7,820 bases of DNA from Chloroflexota bacterium (GCA_024232355.1 JAAEPW010000012.1:1-7820), one strand, 5' to 3'; positions 1 through 6,821 are shown, counted from the stretch's first letter. The notes: generated by a model from the letters alone, not told the origin. Numbers and translations: made by a program.

Positions 1-749
1 AGGGCGAAAATCGCCTTGACCTGTTTCTCGGGCTGCTTGAGCATCCGCTGTTGCAACACCAACGCCCGCCGCAGGATCACGTCCACGTGCCCCTGCTCTT
101 GCTTTTGCATCAATTGCAACATCTCGCGCCACTCGCCCTTGAGCGGGTCGGGTGCTTTTTTCCAATCCACTCCCAGCCAATGGCCCGGAAGCCGGATGAC
201 CTCCTCGAACGTCTCCGGCGCCATCTGCTCCTGCGCCAGCATCGTCAACCACGCGATCTTGTCGGCCGGGGACGCCTCCATCCAGCCCTGCCCGGTCCAG
301 CGGGGCAGCCGCAGCGTGATCGTCACGATAATGTCCACCCGGGTCACGACGCCGTCCACCACCTTGGGCACGTATTTGTACTCGTGCTCGTACCACTTGC
401 CGTCCTTCAAGAGTTGGCGCGCGGCCTCGGCCAGGCTGCTGCCGCCGACGTCATAATACTCGATGACCGGGCGCTCGACCTTGACCTTGCCCGCCTCGAC
501 CTGGGTCTTGGACGCCTTTTCCTGCTCTTGCCCCTGCGCCTCCTGCTTTGACGCGCCAGACGATGCCGCATCCTGCCCCTTGCGCTGGGCCAACAAGCGC
601 CCCACGGCCCGGTTTCCGGCCCGCTGCTGCAAATGCTCCACTGCGGACTGGTTCGAATCCGCCTGGCGAGACGCGCCTGACTCTTTGCCGCGACTGCGCG
701 ACGAACTTTGCTTTTTCGGTTTTCGAGCTACCGTTTTATTTTTCGCCAT
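1..749 (-). CDS. DUF922-like protein with eCIS-type N-terminal tag, degenerate zinc motif (partial, C-terminus beyond window)
   Basis: An open minus-strand frame of 249 codons starts at ATG 749 and runs off the left edge with no stop, so it is incomplete. AGGAG lies 6 nt before the ATG, and the gene follows the YbjN paralogue after 20 bp, as in one operon. Seen: a basic Ser/Lys/Arg-rich start; a tag at residues 36-53 (SAVEHLQQRAGNRAVGRLL); a Gln/Lys-rich linker to about 90; then a domain with YYDVGG (98-103), W119, VTITLRLPRW (142-151), W207 and QEQGH (217-221). The order YYdvxG, then LPRW, then W followed by HExGH resembles DUF922, a family of predicted zinc-dependent proteases. Here the first His of HExxH is Gln (codon CAA), so catalysis is doubtful. 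The tag resembles those at the N-termini of DUF4157 toxins, which suggests an exported partner or cargo. The family call rests on recalled motif order, not on a search. Confidence 0.72.
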   Translation of the reverse strand, partial: MAKNKTVARKPKKQSSSRSRGKESGASRQADSNQSAVEHLQQRAGNRAVGRLLAQRKGQDAASSGASKQEAQGQEQEKASKTQVEAGKVKVERPVIEYYDVGGSSLAEAARQLLKDGKWYEHEYKYVPKVVDGVVTRVDIIVTITLRLPRWTGQGWMEASPADKIAWLTMLAQEQMAPETFEEVIRLPGHWLGVDWKKAPDPLKGEWREMLQLMQKQEQGHVDVILRRALVLQQRMLKQPEKQVKAIFA

Positions 750-769
750 AGCCAACTCCTTCTTTGCGC

Positions 770-1267
770 CTAGCCCAGATCCGCCTCGATCTCGGCAATC
801 GCCTCCGCCGCAGACTTGCTGCCATAGAAAACGCTCATCAAGCCGGGCAAATACCGGTCCATCGTCTGCACAGCGGGATAGATGGCATTCTTGATCAGTT
901 CCGGCGTCAGCATCGCCCCTTCGAAATCCATACTGCTCTTGTAGCGCACCTCGCCGTCGTCAAAATCGAGTTCAAAATTGCCGATGCGCAGCCCATAGTT
1001 GGCGCGGGTGATAAATTCGGCCACCGCCAACCGCTCATCCTCCGGCGCTTTGGTGGGCGCGATAGCATAGAACAAGAACTGTTCCAGGTCCACCCGGATC
1101 TGCGCGTAGCAAGCCATCTGCCCGTTCTCGCCGGAAAAGCCCACGCGGTAGATGGTCCGCTCCTCGAGTTGCTGTGGATGCCACCCGTCGTTCGTTAGGA
1201 ATTGGCCGAGGGTGTCGAATGCTTGTAATGCATTTTGGTTTTCTGGTGTTGGGTCTAGATCGTTCAT
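770..1267 (-). CDS. YbjN domain-containing protein, copy A
   Basis: This 165-residue protein looks like the YbjN family (putative sensory-transduction regulator), whose fold is related to type III secretion chaperones. Family-like features are the amphipathic start (ALQAFDTLGQFL, residues 13-24), the W29 region, central strands with RVDLEQFLF, the AEFITRANYGLRIGNFELD segment (about 84-102), GEVRYKSS, and a C-terminal helix with AVQTMDRYLP. It fills one YbjN domain, with no signal peptide or membrane segment, so it is probably cytosolic. The ATG at 1267 has GAGGAGT 7 nt upstream. That site overlaps the end of the preceding gene, whose stop lies 5 bp away. A paralogue about 70% identical (about 108 of 150 aligned positions by eye) lies at 2013-2510. 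By position between toxin-related genes, a chaperone or adaptor role is inferred rather than shown. Confidence 0.85.
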   Translation of the reverse strand: MNDLDPTPENQNALQAFDTLGQFLTNDGWHPQQLEERTIYRVGFSGENGQMACYAQIRVDLEQFLFYAIAPTKAPEDERLAVAEFITRANYGLRIGNFELDFDDGEVRYKSSMDFEGAMLTPELIKNAIYPAVQTMDRYLPGLMSVFYGSKSAAEAIAEIEADLG

Positions 1268-1272
1268 AAATA

Positions 1273-2016
1273 TTACTCCTCACTTGTGTGTATCTGTTCG
1301 GCATGACTTTGCAGATCGTCCGCGCTAGCCTGTAATTGCTGGCTGGCAGACGCAGCCGTCTGTGTGATCAGTTCGGCCAGCTTTTCCAATTCCGCCGCGC
1401 TGCTCTTGAGGCTCTCCTCGCGGTCAGCGGACAGGTAGGCCGTCCGCATCTTGTCGGGCAATTGTTCCATCGCCTCGTTCGTCTCGACGCCGTGTTTCTC
1501 AAAAGTGGCCCGCAGCGAGCGCATCTGATCGCGGGCGGGTTCCAGTTCCGCCGGATTTTCGGAGGTGACGCTCTGTAAGAATGTTTTGATGCCGCCGAAA
1601 AAGTCGTTCACCCGTTCTTCGAGTATTTCCGGCTTTGCGCGCAACTCGTCGGCCGTAAAGCCGATCAGGTCTGTGACCAACCCGGGTGTCACGCGCAGGG
1701 GCGGTTCCGCCTGGGTTGCCGCTCGCTGTTTGGCCTCTTGTTGCATCATCCCCATAAAGTCGCCCAAGACGTCTTTGACTCCTTCCAGGGCCTGGTCCAT
1801 CTGGGATTGGATGTGTTGCTCGGCTTGTTCTTTGGTGATTTCAAAGATTGCCGCTGCTGTTGCGTCCACGGCTTGTTCTTGGCCGGTGGAGGTGCGGATG
1901 GTGAAATCGCCATCCGGCAAGAGTTGGTCGGGTGGGATGAGATAATATTTTGTTTGGCCGTTGTTTGTCCAAAGGGACAGTTTAGATTTGGTGTTCATTT
2001 GATTTCTCGTTGTCAT
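1273..2016 (-). CDS. Unrecognised helical protein between the two YbjN paralogues
   Basis: I do not recognise this 247-residue protein. The N-terminal part (about 7-70) looks like a small mixed alpha/beta domain with KYYLIPPDQLLPDGDFTI followed by AIFEIT. The rest is almost wholly helical and polar. It includes a Gln/Met-rich segment (about 65-105), a middle region with TPGLVTDLIGF, and a tail from about 200 rich in Ala, Ser, Gln and Leu that should form a coiled coil. There is no signal peptide, membrane segment or catalytic motif. The ATG at 2016 overlaps the stop of the upstream YbjN gene by four bases (ATGA), with GAGGG just before it. An in-frame ATG at 1998 (MNTKSK) is an alternative start. 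Tight coupling on both sides implies co-translation with the YbjN pair, and a helical adaptor or chaperone partner is a fair guess. Confidence 0.8.
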   Translation of the reverse strand: MTTRNQMNTKSKLSLWTNNGQTKYYLIPPDQLLPDGDFTIRTSTGQEQAVDATAAAIFEITKEQAEQHIQSQMDQALEGVKDVLGDFMGMMQQEAKQRAATQAEPPLRVTPGLVTDLIGFTADELRAKPEILEERVNDFFGGIKTFLQSVTSENPAELEPARDQMRSLRATFEKHGVETNEAMEQLPDKMRTAYLSADREESLKSSAAELEKLAELITQTAASASQQLQASADDLQSHAEQIHTSEE

Positions 2017-2510
2017 TTTCCCTCAATCTCGGCGATGACTTCAACTGGTGATTTGTCACCGTAGATGACGGACATCAGGTCCGGCAGGTAGCAATCCATA
2101 GTCTGCACGGCGGAGTAGATGTCGTTTTTAATGGGTGAGGCCGGGAGCAACTCACCTTCAAAGTCTATGCTGCTCTTGTAGCGCACCTCACCATCACCAA
2201 AGTCCATTTCAAAGTTGCCGATGCGCAGGCCATAGTTGGCGCACGTGATGAATTCAGCCACGGTCATACACGCTTCCTCGGTGGCCTTGGTGGGTACCAG
2301 GACGCAAAAGAGAAATTGTTCCAGGTCCACGCGCACCCGTGTGTAGCAGGTAGTGTCGCCGTTCTTGCCCGAAAAGCCCATACGGTACATGGTCTTGTCT
2401 TCCAATTGTTGTGGGTGCCATTCATCCTGAGTCAAGAATTGACCCAGAGTGTCGAATGCTTGGAGAGCATTTGAATTTTGTTGGGTGGTTAGATTATTTC
2501 TAGTTGCCAA
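2013..2510 (-). CDS. YbjN domain-containing protein, copy B, directly downstream of the toxin
   Basis: This is a 165-residue YbjN-family paralogue of copy A. It keeps the ALQAFDTLGQFL, WHPQQLE, RVDLEQFLF, ANYGLRIGNFE and GEVRYKSS blocks. The start is TTG at 2510: the only upstream in-frame sequence before a TAG at 2523-2525 is four codons with no ATG or GTG, and GGGGAG lies 7 nt before the TTG. That ribosome site sits inside the last codons of the toxin frame, whose stop is only 4 bp away, so translation is probably coupled. Several differences from copy A are Arg to Cys, Ala to Thr or Gly to Asp/Glu, the kind produced by GC-to-AT transitions. It occupies the slot where a toxin's immunity gene usually lies. 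YbjN is not a family I know as immunity, so a toxin-specific chaperone is equally possible. Confidence 0.84.
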   Translation of the reverse strand: MATRNNLTTQQNSNALQAFDTLGQFLTQDEWHPQQLEDKTMYRMGFSGKNGDTTCYTRVRVDLEQFLFCVLVPTKATEEACMTVAEFITCANYGLRIGNFEMDFGDGEVRYKSSIDFEGELLPASPIKNDIYSAVQTMDCYLPDLMSVIYGDKSPVEVIAEIEGK

Positions 2511-2514
2511 CTCT

Positions 2515-2739
2515 TCACTCCCCTAAAATATCAAGTGCTATTTTCAAAAGGTCAGGCGTAGATTGATATACATACTTGTATGCCGTCTTTAATTCCCCAA
2601 GCTCGAACGGTGACTCACTAGTTGGTAATTCTGACAAAAGCGCGGGCGTAAAAAATTTCTGGTGCAGTGATTTAGGAATCAAAACTGATTGCATTTTATT
2701 TGGTTTGGCAGACAACATTTCAGCATGCCGTTTCTCCAC
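2515..2739 (-). CDS. Out-of-frame C-terminal piece of the DUF4157 toxin: HH-motif nuclease end
   Basis: This is almost certainly not an independent gene but the 3' end of the preceding toxin, displaced into the -1 frame. The first possible start in this frame is a GTG (2739), yet sensible protein begins further upstream at 2769, with D-R-D-T-P-E-A-H-H-I immediately before that GTG. Joined, the sequence reads PEAHHIVEKRH, then SVLIPKSLHQKFF, then KTAYKYVYQSTPDLLKIAL. The pattern of an [A]HH-I pair, a later His in xxHQxF and a helical tail is that of HNH/Endo VII-like (His-Me finger) nuclease domains at the ends of bacterial polymorphic toxins (AHH-like). The ORF uses a GTG without a clear ribosome site. 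Restoring one base at the C run at 2770-2776 fuses it to the toxin, for about 1435 residues in total. It ends 4 bp before the YbjN copy B start. Confidence 0.6.
   Translation of the reverse strand: MEKRHAEMLSAKPNKMQSVLIPKSLHQKFFTPALLSELPTSESPFELGELKTAYKYVYQSTPDLLKIALDILGE
2518..2523 (-). promoter_or_regulatory. Ribosome binding site GGGGAG for the TTG start of YbjN copy B
   Basis: GGGGAG lies 7 nt before the TTG at 2510. It decides that unusual start, since no ATG or GTG is available between it and the in-frame stop at 2523-2525. It overlaps the last codons of the displaced toxin end. Confidence 0.6.
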
Positions 2740-5700
2740 AATATGGTGAGCTTCTGGAGTATCGCGGTCGGGGGGGCATCGAACAGAAAATCAATGTACT
2801 TCTCTTCATTCACACCTTTTAGCTCTTTCCGAAATTCTACCAGCTTTTCATAAGAGCCAACCCACCATTTTCCATTCGATGTTTCTTTGACATCACCAGA
2901 AAATCGCTCGCGAACTTCACGAAACTTGGCAGAAGTATCCTCGTCAATCTTAACAGCACCTGTTACTTTGGTATCGTTTGGTGCAATTACCACTTCAAAA
3001 TCAAGATCCTGATCATCCTGGTCATTTGCAACATCAGTAAAGTCAATGGTTAGCTTTACTCCGGGATCCAATTTAGAAGTGTAGGCTTGTTCAATTTGTT
3101 TAGCTTGCGATTCCTTTCTAGTTCTTAAAGCTTGATAATCTTCTACTTCTCCATCAGCCTGTTGTAGCTCAACCTTTGCTTGTTCCGCAATAGATTGATG
3201 ATCCGTATCTTCCTCACCAAACCCCAACGACTTCTTCGCATTCTTCAACCCATTCTGAGCAAAATCCTTCACCTTGCCCACGATCTTTTTGATAAAGTCC
3301 CCCACCATCTTGACCGGCCCAAAGTTAAAGATCGCGTCCAAACCCTTGTCCACCAGCGCGTGGACATTCTTGACAATCTCTTGAATCTTGCCGCTGATAT
3401 CCCCCAGCCCCAACAGCGACGACAAAAAGCCCAGCGCCACCGGGATACCCTTTGCCAGAGCGCCTTCTACAGCCTCGGCCGCCACCCCAATGTTCCCATC
3501 CGCGAGCGCCGACACCGAATCGACCACCGAGTTGACCAGCGCCATGATCTGCTTGCCGCGCTCCACAAAGAACATCACCACGTCGTAAATCATCTTGCAG
3601 GCCTTGATAAAAGCCCCCGCCGGGTTGAACAAACTGATCACCCACGTAATGCCCGCCTTGACAATCTTTTCGACGACAAAATCCTTGATCTTGTCGATCA
3701 CCATCTCTTTGAGATTGCTCAGATGCTCCTTGATGATCCCCCACAACTTGCCCAGGTCGCCGCTGCGAATGATCTCGATGATCTCCATCACCTGCGCCAG
3801 AGCACCCATACCCTCTGCACCGATCAACTTTTCCAGGCCGTACTTGGCCAGGCCAGCCAGCCCTTCTTTCTGATAAAGCTGGACCAGTTCCATAATTTGC
3901 GAGATCATCCCGATCAGGTCAAATCCCACCAGCGCCTCGACGCGCTTGCTGATCTTTTCGACCGTCAGGCCCAGGATTTGCATCACCAGTTGGAAAATAC
4001 CCTTCAAATCCCAGGTCTCGGGCAATTCAATGCCACCCTCGGTCAGCGTGCCCGTCAGCCAACCGATAAAGCCGGTCTTTAAATGCTCCCAGATATTGGT
4101 GATAAAGTTCTCAAAGCCCTGCTTGACCCCCTCGATCAAGTTTTCCAAAAAGCCAATCGGGTCCGCAATGATCTTTTTGATGGCGTCGGCCACCCGCGAC
4201 AGCACACCCGTCAGCATATCGCGCAACTCGACAATCGTAGCCAGCGGCCCGCCCAGCGCCTCGGCAGCCTTGTCCAGCAAACCTTTGTCCTTCTCCTTCA
4301 TCTTTTCGATTTCAGAGTCCAGGGTTTGCAGGTTATCGTTGTACTGCTGGGCCAGAGATTCGATCAACTGCTTCTCTTTATCGTCGACACTCTGCTCCAG
4401 TTCATCAAACTTGCTTTGAATATCCGTGGCGGCTTCCTGAGCCACCTTTTGCAAATCTTCCGGCTGCTGGGCGACGTAATCGGCGATTTCCTGCCGCCCC
4501 TGCTCGATGCGATCCTTGGCGCTGCCCAACCCCTCGGCGACAATATCCGCCACATCCTCCAAGACCGTTCCCATCTCTATGAGATAATCCTTACGGCCCA
4601 CGTCGTAAATATCATAATACTTTTGGGGTAACTTGGTAATCCCAGTCACATCACCGAGTTGCTGGAGTTTACCCAATCCCCCTTCGTATCGTTCGTCCTT
4701 GTAGGCTTGGGTCTCCCGCTCGATATAATCAATCGCGGTCCTTTGCGCCCTATCCGCCCCTTGTGTAAAGGCATCGTCAACGTCTGTATCCAACTGATCC
4801 AGGATTGCTTGCACATCGGTCTGGGTAGTTTCATAGATGGTGTTGATCTCGTCGCCAATCCTCGTCCGCTCGCCCTCGTCTTGATCCTTGGCCGTCTCCT
4901 GCAAACCGTCCATCTCGCCAAAGGCTTGCCCCCGCACCTCGGTCATAGCCTGCGTCTTGGCTTGTTCCGTGCTTTCAGCCTCGCCCTGGGCCTGGCTGAC
5001 CGTTCCCTGCTCAGAAGATCGGTATTCCTGGGGAGCCGTTTCGGCGTTGGCCTGAGATTCTTTCTTAGCGTCCAAACCCGCGATGAAATCCGGTTCGTTC
5101 GAGTTCTCCAATTGCTCCTCGGTGACCTCGGCCTCGGCCATCTGCTCATCGAGCGACTTGCTGCCCTCCTGCAGCGGCGCTTCTACTTCACTTCGCCCTT
5201 TGGATTTGGGCGCAGCCTTGGTGGCGTCAATAGCCGATGGCGGCGGGCCAGGGTCGTTAGGATCGAGTGACGTTACCTCTTTTTCCGGCACTGTGCTTTC
5301 GTCAGGCTCTTCCTCGAGTTCGTCGTCAACGTCCCCTTGCGCCGTTTCCTTGCCCCCTTCGACTTGCTCCTTGACCGTTCCCGCGACCTTTTCCATCACC
5401 CCACTGTCTTCAATATTCTCCATCTCCTCGGGGTCTTCGGGCATCACGGCATTGATCTTGGACTCGATGGCTGCAATAAACGCTTCCTTGTCAAAGCCCG
5501 GCGCGGAACCATCAGCCGCGGCGGCCTCCTGTTCGGCAGCAGCCGCCCCGATAGCGCCCGCTTGCACATTTTGTGCTTTGCCCTCTTTTTCTTCCGCCGG
5601 CATTTCGGCGGCCGCTTGCGCTTCCTGGCTCTTTTGCTCAGTCGGATCGTGCGTCTGCTGCTCAACCGCGACCTGCTCCACCTGACCGGTGACCGCCTGG

Positions 5701-6821
5701 AACGCCGGATCCTCGGCCGCAGAAGCGGGCGCTTTGTCCTGAGGCTCGGCCTCTTTGGCGGGGTCTGCACCGTTTCCGCCCGGCGCAGCAGCCTCGGGGG
5801 GAGCAGGAGCAGCGGGCGCTTGTTCTTCCGCCGCCGCTGCTGGGTCTACGCCGTTGTCTCCTGCGGCAGGCGCTTGTTCCTCCGTCGTCGCCGAGGCCGC
5901 GCCGCTGCCATTCGAACCATCCGTCTGCTCAGGAGCGGGAGTGGGAACCGTCGCCACAGCAGCCCCACCACCACCCAGTGTCGCCCCTGCGCCATTGCCG
6001 CCCGCGGCCTCCCCCTCTTTTTCCTCCTCCGCCTTGAGTTGAACCTCATCCTCATCCGGCTCGCGCTGCAACGCCCCCGCCCCGCCCTGCTGCACCACGT
6101 GCGTCAACTCGTGCGCCAGCAGATGGCGGCCTTTTGTCGTGCCCGGCTCGTACTCGCCCTTGTTGAATGCAATATCCGAACCGGTGGTATAAGCGCGGGC
6201 ACTCAAATCGCGGGTAGTCTGCGCGGCGCTGGCGTCAGTGTGAACGTTGACGTTGCTAAAATCCGCCCCCATCCGATCCTCGAAAAAGGTGCGGTCCGGG
6301 TCAGAAAGAGGCTTGCCACCGCCCTTCATGCCCCCAATGCGGGTTTCGAGGTCAGGAGAAACAACCGCCTCGCCCCCGCCGCCGGAACGGTTGACCGAAC
6401 CCGTATCGTCGCCATCATCCGGGGGCAACGGCGGCGGCGCAGAAGCGGACGTCTGCATGACCGTCTCGGCGACCTGGTCGGCTTCCTGCTCGTACTGGTC
6501 GCCCGGTTCGCTGACGGTGAGCTTTGTCTGCACACCCGCCCCACGAGCCGGTTCCGCCCGACGGCCCTGCTTTGCAGCCGCAATGACCCGCTGGAGATGC
6601 CGGTTGCCCTGCCCCTGGCCAATTTTCAACGCCAAAGCCTGCCGCTGGGCCGTGTGCGTGCGCCCCAACATCTCCGCCTGCGCATCAAGGTCCCCGCCGT
6701 GAAAGGCGTCGGCGACGTCGAGTTGTTCGTCTGCCGTGGTCTGTTCGACGACGGGTGGTTGGACCTTGCGCCGGTTTTTTTTATCGGTTTGTGCTTCTGT
6801 GGCTGATGTTGGCTTGCTCAT
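2679..6821 (-). CDS. DUF4157 (eCIS-core) polymorphic toxin, truncated by frameshift before its nuclease motif
   Basis: A 1380-residue multidomain protein starts at ATG 6821, with GAGAG about 6 nt before it. Domain order: Lys/Arg-rich start; GN-type tag GQGQGNRHLQRVI (about 68-80); VSEPGDQYEQEADQVAE (about 103-119); DUF4157 domain (about 169-246) with FEDRMGADFSNVNVHT and zincin motif HELTH (237-241); low-complexity Ala/Pro/Glu/Gly region (about 250-640); charged coiled coils (about 640-850); hydrophobic amphipathic helices (about 855-1200, for example GITWVISLFNPAGAF) forming a stalk or pore-like segment; AT-rich C-terminal cassette from about 1210. DUF4157 proteins are known as cargo linked to extracellular contractile injection systems. 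The frame leaves the nuclease sequence at about residue 1350 and ends in some 30 unrelated residues. Shifting -1 there restores an HH nuclease end down to 2515. This is probably the first gene of the operon. The toxin role is well supported by architecture; target cell and substrate are not visible. Confidence 0.88.
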   Translation of the reverse strand: MSKPTSATEAQTDKKNRRKVQPPVVEQTTADEQLDVADAFHGGDLDAQAEMLGRTHTAQRQALALKIGQGQGNRHLQRVIAAAKQGRRAEPARGAGVQTKLTVSEPGDQYEQEADQVAETVMQTSASAPPPLPPDDGDDTGSVNRSGGGGEAVVSPDLETRIGGMKGGGKPLSDPDRTFFEDRMGADFSNVNVHTDASAAQTTRDLSARAYTTGSDIAFNKGEYEPGTTKGRHLLAHELTHVVQQGGAGALQREPDEDEVQLKAEEEKEGEAAGGNGAGATLGGGGAAVATVPTPAPEQTDGSNGSGAASATTEEQAPAAGDNGVDPAAAAEEQAPAAPAPPEAAAPGGNGADPAKEAEPQDKAPASAAEDPAFQAVTGQVEQVAVEQQTHDPTEQKSQEAQAAAEMPAEEKEGKAQNVQAGAIGAAAAEQEAAAADGSAPGFDKEAFIAAIESKINAVMPEDPEEMENIEDSGVMEKVAGTVKEQVEGGKETAQGDVDDELEEEPDESTVPEKEVTSLDPNDPGPPPSAIDATKAAPKSKGRSEVEAPLQEGSKSLDEQMAEAEVTEEQLENSNEPDFIAGLDAKKESQANAETAPQEYRSSEQGTVSQAQGEAESTEQAKTQAMTEVRGQAFGEMDGLQETAKDQDEGERTRIGDEINTIYETTQTDVQAILDQLDTDVDDAFTQGADRAQRTAIDYIERETQAYKDERYEGGLGKLQQLGDVTGITKLPQKYYDIYDVGRKDYLIEMGTVLEDVADIVAEGLGSAKDRIEQGRQEIADYVAQQPEDLQKVAQEAATDIQSKFDELEQSVDDKEKQLIESLAQQYNDNLQTLDSEIEKMKEKDKGLLDKAAEALGGPLATIVELRDMLTGVLSRVADAIKKIIADPIGFLENLIEGVKQGFENFITNIWEHLKTGFIGWLTGTLTEGGIELPETWDLKGIFQLVMQILGLTVEKISKRVEALVGFDLIGMISQIMELVQLYQKEGLAGLAKYGLEKLIGAEGMGALAQVMEIIEIIRSGDLGKLWGIIKEHLSNLKEMVIDKIKDFVVEKIVKAGITWVISLFNPAGAFIKACKMIYDVVMFFVERGKQIMALVNSVVDSVSALADGNIGVAAEAVEGALAKGIPVALGFLSSLLGLGDISGKIQEIVKNVHALVDKGLDAIFNFGPVKMVGDFIKKIVGKVKDFAQNGLKNAKKSLGFGEEDTDHQSIAEQAKVELQQADGEVEDYQALRTRKESQAKQIEQAYTSKLDPGVKLTIDFTDVANDQDDQDLDFEVVIAPNDTKVTGAVKIDEDTSAKFREVRERFSGDVKETSNGKWWVGSYEKLVEFRKELKGVNEEKYIDFLFDAPPTAILQKLTILWRNGMLKCCLPNQIKCNQF
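2734..2759 (-). other. Weak possible RNA stem downstream of the slippery site
   Basis: In the minus-strand transcript CTCCA (2759-2755) is complementary to TGGAG (2738-2734), giving a 5-bp stem with a 16-nt loop. It starts 9 nt after the slippery heptamer, a spacing compatible with a frameshift-stimulating structure. Five pairs with a long loop is weak, and the same bases encode the conserved AHHIVE segment, so the match may be chance. Confidence 0.2.
2769..2776 (-). other. Frameshift site: C7 homopolymer forming a C-CCC-CCG slippery heptamer in the toxin gene
   Basis: On the minus strand the toxin frame reads GAT GCC CCC CCG ACC. The seven C occupy 2770-2776. Slipping -1 on C CCC CCG continues as GAC CGC GAT ACT CCA, which is exactly the frame encoding the His-His nuclease end. 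The nuclease frame has a TGA at 2791-2793, so the switch must occur between about 2790 and the frame-0 stop at 2679, and the C run is the natural point. An 8-C (or 5-C) tract would give an uninterrupted toxin. A mutation, a phase-variable tract, transcriptional slippage, programmed -1 frameshifting and a sequencing error all fit. Confidence 0.7.

Noticed and set aside
16..551. Plus-strand open frames at the left edge
   Set aside because: They are Cys/Ser- or Leu-rich with no ribosome sites. The minus strand encodes the DUF922-like protein with recognisable motifs across the same bases.
2515..2739. An independent 74-residue immunity protein between toxin and YbjN
   Set aside because: The frame continues upstream with PEAHHI, which joins the toxin frame, and the sequence matches the catalytic end of an HH nuclease. 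There is no ribosome site at its GTG.
3180..4631. Long plus-strand frames opposite the toxin stalk
   Set aside because: The residue mix is His/Asp/Arg-heavy with no domain signature, and the opposite strand carries the amphipathic helices expected in a DUF4157 toxin.
5337..6806. A 489-codon open frame on the plus strand opposite the toxin
   Set aside because: Its translation is Arg/Leu-rich and repetitive with no domain. It is the antisense shadow of the GC-rich disordered region, while the minus strand there encodes a clear DUF4157 domain.
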